Source of the DNA: Paracoccaceae bacterium
Lineage (GTDB): Bacteria > Pseudomonadota > Alphaproteobacteria > Rhodobacterales > Rhodobacteraceae
NCBI GenBank assembly: GCA_019090405.1
Contig: JAHRVZ010000264.1
Span: 1-6,824 of the forward strand
Direction: 5' to 3'
DNA: 6,824 nt
Shown: positions 1-5,370 of the stretch, one piece after another
How the letters are laid out: every line of letters starts with the position of its first letter
Numbering within the stretch: the stretch's first letter is position 1
Made by a program: the position numbers and the translations under genes
Notes under the pieces: generated by a model
Databases searched by the model: none
What the model saw: the letters and a program-made list of their open reading frames with translations, nothing else
What the model was told of the DNA's origin: nothing

Positions 1-2
1 AC

Positions 3-86
3 GAATTTTACGATGGTTGGCTGAGTCGCTATTTTAGACGCTCAACCGACACAACAGCACATAGCGTCGGTTCCGTCTTCTTCTAA
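3..86 (+). other. Possible C-terminal tail of a convergent gene
   Basis: One plus-strand frame is open from the left edge to a TAA at 84-86, giving 27 codons (beginning EFYDGWLSRYFRR). It could be the end of a gene running toward the tRNA from outside the window. A stop-free stretch of this length is not rare by chance, no homology is recognised, and the inverted repeat lies inside it. Otherwise positions 1-109 hold nothing I can name. Confidence 0.2.
44..72. repeat. Inverted repeat, 7-bp arms with 15-base loop
   Basis: AACCGAC (44-50) and GTCGGTT (66-72) are perfect reverse complements. A competing pair, GACGC (37-41) with GCGTC (64-68), shares the right-hand arm region. It lies downstream of the tRNA 3' end, where a terminator would be expected, but no T-run follows on the minus strand. 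On the plus strand a pyrimidine-rich stretch follows (CCGTCTTCTTC). It may be a weak or factor-dependent transcript end, or chance. Confidence 0.3.
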
Positions 87-109
87 CTATCTGAACTTAT
101 GAGGTTTTG

Positions 110-186
110 TGGTGCACCCAGCACGATTCGAACGTGCGGCCTCTGCCTTCGGAGGGCAGCGCTCTATCCAGCTGAGCTATGGGTGC
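110..186 (-). tRNA. tRNA-Arg (anticodon CCG)
   Basis: The 77-base sequence folds as a complete cloverleaf. The acceptor stem is GCACCCA/TGGGTGC (7 bp, perfect); the D arm has stem GCTC/GAGC; the anticodon stem is CTGCC/GGCAG with loop CTCCGAA; the T arm has stem GCACG/CGTGC with loop TTCGAAT; and CCA is encoded at the 3' end after discriminator A. Anticodon CCG reads the arginine codon CGG. It lies 57 bp after sufS on the same strand, with no clear terminator between. No intron or unusual arm is seen. Confidence 0.97.
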
Positions 187-196
187 CTGTCTGCGG

Positions 197-225
197 GGTA
201 TAGCCGTGCCCCAACCTGCCCGCAA
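197..225 (-). promoter_or_regulatory. Candidate promoter for tRNA-Arg
   Basis: TTGCGG (220-225) and TATACC (197-202) are 17 bases apart, and the -10-like box ends 10 bases before the tRNA 5' end, a reasonable place for a promoter giving a short leader. The -35 matches the consensus only in TTG, so this is a tentative call. The 57-bp spacer after sufS shows no terminator, so the tRNA might also be transcribed by read-through. Confidence 0.35.
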
Positions 226-243
226 TCAAAATTCGGTCTATTC

Positions 244-1464
244 TCAGGCAAAAAGTTCATGTGCCAGTTCCAGCGCATCAATCAGCACATCAACCTCGTC
301 CGTGGTGTTGTAAAGCCCAAATGACGCCCGGCAGGTCGCCGTCAGCCCAAGGAAATCCATCAAAGGACCGGCACAATGGTGCCCTGCCCGCACAGCGACA
401 CCCTTTTTGTCCAGAATCGTCGATATGTCATGAGCATGCGCCGCACCATCCAGCGTAAAGCTAAAGATTGCGGCTTTGCCCGGCGCGTTGCCCTGTACCT
501 GCAACCAATTCAACCCGGCCAGCCGCGCATTGGCGTAATCGCGCACCGATGCCTCGTGTGCGGCGATGTTCTTCATGCCGATGTCCATCATATAGTCCAG
601 CGCTACGCCTAACCCGATGGTTTGCACGATGCCCGGCGTGCCAGCCTCAAACTTCATCGGTGGATCGTTATAGATGACCGCATCTTTGGACACTTCGCGG
701 ATCATGTCACCGCCACCAAGAAAGGGGCGCATCTCGGCCATTCGGTCGGATTTGATGTAAATCGCGCCGGACCCTGACGGACCATAGAGTTTATGACCAG
801 TAATCGCATAGAAATCACAGTCAAGATCGACAACATTCACCGGCATGTGCACGGCGCCCTGACTGCCATCAACCAGCACTGGAACACCCTTGTCATGGGC
901 ACCTTTTGTGATGGCTTTGACATCCACCACGGTGCCCAACACATTTGAGCATTGGCTAACCGCAACCAGTCGCGTGCGCGGACCAATAGCATCAATCACC
1001 GCTTGCGGATCAAGAGCACCGGTGGCGTCCACATCGACCCATTTCAGCACAACGCCCTGTCGTTCGCGCAGGAAATGCCAGGGGACGATATTTGCATGAT
1101 GCTCCATCACGCTAAGCACAATTTCGTCGCCGGGTTGAAGGCGCGGCATAGCCCAACTGTAGGCAACCATATTGATGCCTTCGGTGGTGCCGGAGTTCAG
1201 AACAATTTCGTTTTCGGACGCTGCCCCCAAAAAGCGCGCAATGGTGCCGCGCACGGCCTCGTATTTTTCAGTTGTAAGATTAGAAAGATAGTGTAACCCA
1301 CGGTGAACATTGGAATATTCCTGTGAATAGACCTGGGTGATTGCATCAATCACAACCTGAGGTTTTTGCGCCGATGCGCCGTTGTCTAGATAAGTCAGCG
1401 GCTTGCCATTCACGCTGCGTGACAGGATCGGAAAATCGGCACGGATTTTTTCGATGTCGTACAT
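244..1464 (-). CDS. sufS: SufS, group II cysteine desulfurase
   Basis: SufS is a PLP-dependent cytoplasmic enzyme that converts cysteine to alanine and holds the released sulfur as a persulfide for delivery to SufBCD, usually through SufE or SufU. The protein has 406 residues, the same as E. coli SufS. The PLP-binding lysine is Lys225 in ITGHKLYGPSG; His123 in MEHHANIVPW is the cofactor-stacking histidine; the catalytic Cys364 sits in RAGHHCAGPLM; and Arg379 in TCRASFGLYN binds the substrate carboxylate. RAGHHC followed directly by AGP, with no long loop, is the group II pattern. The N-terminus IRADFPILSRSVNGKPLTYLDNG is canonical. AGGAA lies 9 bases before the ATG, and the preceding stop is one base away (TGA-C-ATG). 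It is the last protein gene of the operon here. No sufE or sufU accompanies it, so its sulfur acceptor must be encoded outside the window. Confidence 0.97.
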   Translation of the reverse strand: MYDIEKIRADFPILSRSVNGKPLTYLDNGASAQKPQVVIDAITQVYSQEYSNVHRGLHYLSNLTTEKYEAVRGTIARFLGAASENEIVLNSGTTEGINMVAYSWAMPRLQPGDEIVLSVMEHHANIVPWHFLRERQGVVLKWVDVDATGALDPQAVIDAIGPRTRLVAVSQCSNVLGTVVDVKAITKGAHDKGVPVLVDGSQGAVHMPVNVVDLDCDFYAITGHKLYGPSGSGAIYIKSDRMAEMRPFLGGGDMIREVSKDAVIYNDPPMKFEAGTPGIVQTIGLGVALDYMMDIGMKNIAAHEASVRDYANARLAGLNWLQVQGNAPGKAAIFSFTLDGAAHAHDISTILDKKGVAVRAGHHCAGPLMDFLGLTATCRASFGLYNTTDEVDVLIDALELAHELFA

Positions 1465-1465
1465 G

Positions 1466-2047
1466 TCAAATGGTTCCTGTCAGGGGCACCCCAAAAAGGG
1501 TAAGAAATACGGCAATACCCACTGCGGGGATAACAAGCGACACGATCAACACGACGGCGGATCGCCCTAATGAGCCAAACTGGTGGGCTTCATTGACAAA
1601 ATGCACAAGCAGATAAAGCCAGACAAAAGCCGCAACAATGACAAGCAAAGCCGACAAATACGGAATTGTCATCATCAGGAACAACACAGCGGCCTGCACA
1701 ATAAGACGAAGCACCTGCAGCCAGACAATCAGCACCATTACTTTGTCAAACGTACCAGTCCCGCCCACCAGACGGCCACATATACGGATTGATAAAATTG
1801 TCAGAATCAATCCGCCTGCGACTATGCCCAGCATCATGAATGGAGTCCCGATCAGGTCGGCCAAAGGGCCAGGCACCGGGGCCATAAGGTCTGAAATTGT
1901 GAACAGGATGGTATTGCAGACCGTCACCAGTAACAGCAGCATCCATAAGGTGTTGCGTGGTATCTGCAGGTCCAGCAACTGACGTGCGGCCGCGGCCGGG
2001 TCTTTTATGGATAACACAGCCAGATCAAGCCAATAGGCAAAACTCAT
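1466..2047 (-). CDS. YIP1-family integral membrane protein (second of two)
   Basis: This 193-residue protein has about five membrane segments (roughly 33-53, 66-88, 103-127, 128-149 and 163-186) after a short amphipathic N-terminus in which KDPAAAARQLLDLQIPR (15-31) precedes the first segment. The tail, VNEAHQFGSLGRSAVVLIVS followed by a last hydrophobic helix, has the look of bacterial YIP1-domain proteins. In eukaryotes this fold is linked to membrane trafficking; its bacterial role is not established. It lines up along its length with the preceding product but has an extra C-terminal helix. The chosen ATG at 2047 has AAAGGG upstream and a 4-base ATGA overlap with the preceding gene. The stop is separated from the sufS ATG by a single base, so it is embedded in the suf operon. 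I cannot assign a function; anchoring, membrane-protein Fe-S delivery or mere hitch-hiking are all possible. Confidence 0.87.
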   Translation of the reverse strand: MSFAYWLDLAVLSIKDPAAAARQLLDLQIPRNTLWMLLLLVTVCNTILFTISDLMAPVPGPLADLIGTPFMMLGIVAGGLILTILSIRICGRLVGGTGTFDKVMVLIVWLQVLRLIVQAAVLFLMMTIPYLSALLVIVAAFVWLYLLVHFVNEAHQFGSLGRSAVVLIVSLVIPAVGIAVFLTLFGVPLTGTI

Positions 2048-2529
2048 GTCACAGCCCTTTCGGCCTGATGCAGGCCCGCCATCCAGAACCACAGAAACAA
2101 CACCAGCCAGACCAATCCGACGACCTGCAATTGTAACCCTTTTCCGATGAGACCGGCCACAAGGCCATGCAACAACATCAGTGGCGTCGAGGCCAGCAAA
2201 GCCCAGAACAACGCAAGCCGCGCGCCGTACCAATCGCCTTGACCGCCGAACAGGCGGGCAATCATATGCGACAGCGCGGCAAGCGCGTAGAAAAACAACG
2301 GTGCAAGAAACAGCCAGCCCAACAGTGCTCCGCCCATCAGCATGTTCAAATCCTGACCGGATATATGCGCCTCGCGTGCCAGTCGTGGCATCTGCGCGAT
2401 GAACACGATCACACAGGCGACCATCAAAATAATCAGTGCCCGGTCTTCACGCTGCCCCATTGCCAGCAATCGCTGCATGACGCGGGCCGGACGCAAATAG
2501 GTGGCCGTTATGTCCTTTGTGACAGGCAT
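2044..2529 (-). CDS. YIP1-type integral membrane protein (first of two)
   Basis: This 161-residue protein is very hydrophobic and has about four predicted membrane segments (roughly 31-47, 64-90, 104-127 and 134-153). A short amphipathic N-terminal stretch, YLRPARVMQRLLAMGQ (11-26), precedes the first segment, a layout seen in bacterial YIP1-domain proteins. No catalytic motif or metal-binding cluster of His or Cys is evident. It resembles the next gene product: RLFGGQG here aligns with RLVGGTG there, and the flanking hydrophobic segments line up, suggesting tandem duplication. It is shorter by one C-terminal membrane segment. The ATG overlaps the sufD stop as TGATG without a strong ribosome binding site, so expression probably depends on sufD translation. 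Its TGA overlaps the next start as ATGA. The family call rests on hydropathy and pattern; the function is unknown, and a role in Fe-S assembly is only suggested by position. Confidence 0.85.
   Translation of the reverse strand: MPVTKDITATYLRPARVMQRLLAMGQREDRALIILMVACVIVFIAQMPRLAREAHISGQDLNMLMGGALLGWLFLAPLFFYALAALSHMIARLFGGQGDWYGARLALFWALLASTPLMLLHGLVAGLIGKGLQLQVVGLVWLVLFLWFWMAGLHQAERAVT
2055..2060 (-). promoter_or_regulatory. Ribosome binding site of the second YIP1-type gene, decides the start
   Basis: AAAGGG lies 7 bases before the ATG at 2047. It supports this start rather than a frame opening at 2233, which would add 62 residues lying wholly inside the preceding gene. Confidence 0.6.
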
Positions 2530-3806
2530 CAGCGCCGCGCCAGCCAGCTTTCCAGCCGCGACACGATGGCGGCGGCGATGACGCTATCGTCGATTTCTTC
2601 AACCGCTTCGGCCAAAAAGGCCAATGTCAGCAAATCGGTTGCAGCACCTTTTGGCACCCCGCGCGAACGCAAATAATACAGCGCATCTTCGTCAATTGCC
2701 CCGGTGGTCGATCCGTGCGAGCAAATCACATCATCGGCATAAATCTCAAGCTCGGGTTTGGCTAGAAACTGGCTGTCTTCGTCCAGCAATAAAGCCTGAC
2801 TGATCTGATAACCATCCGTTTTCTGCGCGCCTGCCTTGACCAGAATTTTACCCTGAAACACGCCAGTAGCGCCGTTGCGCAGCACCTTTTTGAACACCTG
2901 ACGGCTTTCACAATTCTGCGCATCATGGGTGATGAATACTGTGTCGTCATGATGAAAATCACCATCGCCAACACAGACACCTGCAACATGCGCAATAGCT
3001 TCGTCACCGATTAGTTCGATCACGCATTCATTGCGGGTCAAGACGCCGTTGACGGTAACGGTAAATGCCTTGAACACCGATTTTTCGCCCAAACGCGCAA
3101 AAATATGCGTCACGGCGCGGCGTTCGTGGTCGCGCCCTTGGGCGCGGATATGGTGTAATGTGCCGCCATCGGCGATGTCGATTTCAATGACTTTATTGAA
3201 CCGGGCAGCGGCAGGGCCAGTTTCCAGCAGCGTCAGTTCTGCCCCTGCATCAACGCGAACCACATGGTGTAAAATCGCGTCGGACGTTACGCTGTTATGG
3301 ATATACGACAGGCAAATCGGCTTGCTTGGTTTGCCGGTGACGTGGATAATCACGCCATCTTCTGCAAACGCCGTGTTCAGCGCAGCAAGAGGTCTTTCAA
3401 CTGGTTTCTGAGCGTTGTTTTCCAACGCTCCATAGATGTCTTTGGCCCAATGAATATCCATCTCGGCAATATTGGCCAGACGTTCAATATGCACAGCTTC
3501 AAGACTAAGGTCATCCGAGGCATCAGCGTCATAAACTCCATCAACAAAAACAATATTGAGCCTATCAAAGACGTCAAACATCTTGCTTTCTTCAGTGACG
3601 AACACTGCTGCCGCCGGTGCCTGTGTGTCGATCAATGTGTCCGGGCGGGTATATTTCCAGTATTCATCACGCCGCTGCGGCAGACCCATCGCCTGCAGTC
3701 GCGCCAACGCCGCCTGACGCGCGGGTTCGCTCCATCCGCCCTTGGGTAATGTAAGCCCTGCCAATCGCGCCTCGGTCGCGGTTTGTTTCTGGTTTGCCAG
3801 TGCCAT
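2529..3806 (-). CDS. sufD: SufD, Fe-S scaffold complex subunit
   Basis: SufD pairs with SufB in the SufBC2D complex and is needed for cluster assembly, possibly for iron entry. This protein has 425 residues, the normal length. The N-terminal helical part carries RRDEYWKYTRPDTL (45-58), a SufD hallmark. A beta-helix core follows, and the C-terminal part contains DGYQISQALLLDEDSQ (331-346) and ICSHGSTTGAIDED (361-374). His364 in that stretch corresponds to the SufD histidine (E. coli His360) that faces the SufB cysteine at the assembly site. DALYYLRSRG (374-383) mirrors the equivalent SufB segment, as expected for paralogues. The ATG is preceded by AGAGG with 7 bases of spacing (3814-3818) and overlaps the sufC stop by one base. 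The TGA stop overlaps the next gene's ATG by one base (TGATG). The gene looks intact and functional. Confidence 0.97.
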   Translation of the reverse strand: MALANQKQTATEARLAGLTLPKGGWSEPARQAALARLQAMGLPQRRDEYWKYTRPDTLIDTQAPAAAVFVTEESKMFDVFDRLNIVFVDGVYDADASDDLSLEAVHIERLANIAEMDIHWAKDIYGALENNAQKPVERPLAALNTAFAEDGVIIHVTGKPSKPICLSYIHNSVTSDAILHHVVRVDAGAELTLLETGPAAARFNKVIEIDIADGGTLHHIRAQGRDHERRAVTHIFARLGEKSVFKAFTVTVNGVLTRNECVIELIGDEAIAHVAGVCVGDGDFHHDDTVFITHDAQNCESRQVFKKVLRNGATGVFQGKILVKAGAQKTDGYQISQALLLDEDSQFLAKPELEIYADDVICSHGSTTGAIDEDALYYLRSRGVPKGAATDLLTLAFLAEAVEEIDDSVIAAAIVSRLESWLARR

Positions 3807-4561
3807 TACGCAACCTCTGCCAGAATGTCTGCATAGCCGTTATTTTCAACGTCCAAAGCCAGATCAGGACCGCCTGTTTTGATGATCTTGCCATCGGCCA
3901 TAATATGCACCACATCAGGTTTAATATGATCCAGAAGCCGTTGATAATGCGTGATTACCAGGAATGACCGCCCCTCGGCCCGCAGCGCGTTGACGCCCTG
4001 AGCCACCAATTTCATCGCATCCACATCCAGCCCGGAATCAGTTTCATCCAGAATACACATTTTCGGCTCAAGCATGGCCATTTGCAGGATCTCGTTGCGC
4101 TTTTTCTCGCCGCCGGAAAACCCGACGTTGACAGGACGCTTTAGCATGTCAGCGTCAATCTTCAGGTCTTTGGCGCGGGCGCGCACCAGTTTCAGGAAAT
4201 CTGCGGCGCTCATCTCGTCTTCGCCGCGCGCTTTGCGCTGCGCATTTACCGCCGTGCGCAGGAACGTCATGTTGCCGACGCCGGGAATTTCAACCGGGTA
4301 CTGAAACGCCAGAAACAGACCCGCCGCCGCTCGGTCTTCGGGTTCCATATCTAGCAGGTCAAGCCCATCCAGAGTGGCTGTGCCATCGGTCACTTCGTAA
4401 CCGTCTTTACCGGACAGAACATAGGACAGCGTCGATTTACCAGACCCGTTCGGCCCCATGATCGCATGGACGGTTCCAGCCTCGACCGTTAAATCAACGC
4501 CCTTTAGGATTTGCTTGTCTTCTTCTTGAAGATCGACGTGTAGGTTGTTGATATTCAGCAT
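3806..4561 (-). CDS. sufC: SufC, ABC-type ATPase of the SufBCD complex
   Basis: SufC is the cytoplasmic ATPase that binds SufB and SufD and drives the conformational change needed for cluster assembly on the scaffold. It is not a transporter. With the start at 4561 the protein is 251 residues, the usual SufC length. Visible motifs, in order, are Walker A GPNGSGKST (36-44, Lys42), Q-loop Gln87 in LAFQYP, the signature FSGGEKKR (148-155), Walker B CILDETDSGLD with Asp172 and catalytic Glu173, and the switch His205 in VITHYQR. The DETDSGLD form in place of DEP is typical of SufC. The start at MLNINNLHVDL is set by the GAGGAA site and by homology. A longer frame from 4621 would add 20 unlikely residues. 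The stop codon TAA shares one base with the sufD ATG (TAATG), so the two are probably translationally coupled, in keeping with their direct contact in the complex. Confidence 0.97.
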   Translation of the reverse strand: MLNINNLHVDLQEEDKQILKGVDLTVEAGTVHAIMGPNGSGKSTLSYVLSGKDGYEVTDGTATLDGLDLLDMEPEDRAAAGLFLAFQYPVEIPGVGNMTFLRTAVNAQRKARGEDEMSAADFLKLVRARAKDLKIDADMLKRPVNVGFSGGEKKRNEILQMAMLEPKMCILDETDSGLDVDAMKLVAQGVNALRAEGRSFLVITHYQRLLDHIKPDVVHIMADGKIIKTGGPDLALDVENNGYADILAEVA

Positions 4562-4680
4562 TTTATTCCTCGTTTCCGTCCAAGTCCGACAGGTCATCGG
4601 CTTTGTAATATTGTCAGCCAAACCTAATGCTTGGCGCTAATTCTGTGGTCTCTTAGGACCAGATTTACCCCGAGCCTCGG
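4562..4680 (-). other. Intercistronic gap with three small inverted repeats, upstream of sufC
   Basis: This is the only real gap inside the operon. Just after the methyltransferase-like stop codon comes CCGAG-C-CTCGG (4670-4680), then TGGTC/GACCA with a 6-base loop (4646-4661), then GCCAA/TTGGC with a 9-base loop (4617-4635). Each stem is only 4-5 bp, and none is followed by a run of T on the minus strand, so none is a convincing terminator. I found no pair of -35 and -10 boxes with proper spacing. The region could hold an internal promoter, an RNase processing site or mRNA-stabilising structure, but this is conjecture. The sufC ribosome binding site lies at its downstream end. Confidence 0.4.
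4566..4571 (-). promoter_or_regulatory. Ribosome binding site of sufC, decides the start
   Basis: GAGGAA stands 4 bases before the ATG at 4561 (GAGGAATAAAATG). It favours this start over an in-frame ATG 20 codons upstream at 4621, whose added residues do not resemble a SufC N-terminus. Confidence 0.75.
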
Positions 4681-5370
4681 TCAGGGATGTAACATAAACC
4701 CAATGATCTGTAACAACCGATCCGCCGGGACGTTTTGTGGTTTGATGTCAAAGATGGCCAGTCTGCCAGACAGGTTTGGCTTGCCAAGATAGGTTTCAAC
4801 CTTATGAAGCCGTTTGCGACCCAAATAATCGTCAAAAAGCAGCTTTATCGGTCGTTTGATGCTAAACGCCGTTGCCAAAGCACAGCCGATCCGAAACCGA
4901 CCATCCACCAGCACCACATCTGGATGCTGAAAGGCACGGCGCTGCCAGATGCCAAGTGGGTAATTGGCAAACTGTTGCCAGCAACTATCGTCCTCGGGGT
5001 GGCCCCAATCTTTGGTTTTGCCGATATCAGTCCAGATGATATCAACATTGGTGCCTTCTGCGGGCGGGTTTTCTTTGAACCAGCGTTGCATGTTTTTGGC
5101 CCATATCTGGTCACTTTCAACCGAATAAACCTGTTTTTCGGGCATACCCGCGGCCAATACGGTTGAGCCGCCAGAGCCGTATTCCAAAATGACGTCCGCC
5201 GCCTCATAAGCCGCACGTAATGTTTCGGCCTCGTGCCGGGGCATCGTCAGATGTGGCTGATCGCAGTTGGCAACAGCGGTCTGATTGACAGCTGACTTTG
5301 CCCCATGCCCAACGGGTTTGGGAGGGTTCGGGTCTTGCCCCGCAAACCACGAACGCAATGAGCGTATCAC
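4681..5370 (-). CDS. Class I SAM-methyltransferase-like protein within suf operon
   Basis: This 229-residue soluble protein has no signal peptide or membrane segment. It shows a Rossmann-type SAM-binding pattern: ILEYGSGGST at 61-70 resembles motif I, VYSVESD at 81-87 places an acidic residue after strand beta-2, and DVVLVDGRFR at 151-160 followed by LLFDDYLGR at 177-185 resembles the later strands of MTase_24-like proteins. The substrate is unknown; no DNA or RNA methylase NPPY-type motif is visible. The first 40 residues are polar and Pro-rich and look unstructured. It starts with GTG, overlapping the sufB stop as GTGA, with GAGGGG placed 8 bases upstream, so translation is probably coupled to sufB. 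A gap of 119 bp separates it from sufC. From memory, Rhodobacteraceae suf operons often carry an uncharacterised gene between sufB and sufC, which would fit. A role in Fe-S assembly is only an inference from position. It could also bind a nucleotide-type ligand without methylating. Confidence 0.85.
   Translation of the reverse strand: MIRSLRSWFAGQDPNPPKPVGHGAKSAVNQTAVANCDQPHLTMPRHEAETLRAAYEAADVILEYGSGGSTVLAAGMPEKQVYSVESDQIWAKNMQRWFKENPPAEGTNVDIIWTDIGKTKDWGHPEDDSCWQQFANYPLGIWQRRAFQHPDVVLVDGRFRIGCALATAFSIKRPIKLLFDDYLGRKRLHKVETYLGKPNLSGRLAIFDIKPQNVPADRLLQIIGFMLHP

Noticed and set aside
110..186. The tRNA-Arg gene as an integration site for a mobile element
   Set aside because: tRNA 3' ends are common attachment sites, but no integrase and no repeated copy of the tRNA end is visible in the window.
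2048..2233. N-terminal extension of the second YIP1 protein by 62 residues
   Set aside because: The extension lies entirely inside the preceding gene, and the ATG at 2047 has a good ribosome binding site and a typical ATGA overlap.
2167..2676. A 169-codon plus-strand open frame across the sufD and first YIP1 junction
   Set aside because: It is antisense to two real genes, its composition is rich in Gln, Arg and His, and no ribosome binding site or known motif is seen.
4562..4621. N-terminal extension of SufC by 20 residues from an upstream ATG
   Set aside because: The extra residues do not look like SufC, and the internal ATG has a GAGGAA ribosome binding site and gives the normal family length.
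4562..4680. An internal sigma-70-type promoter for sufC
   Set aside because: AT-rich bases near 4605-4615 resemble a -10 box, but no suitable -35 box lies at the right distance, so I did not call a promoter.
4735..5166. A 143-codon plus-strand open frame opposite the methyltransferase-like gene
   Set aside because: The opposite strand carries clear SAM-binding motifs and a coupled start; this frame has no independent support.
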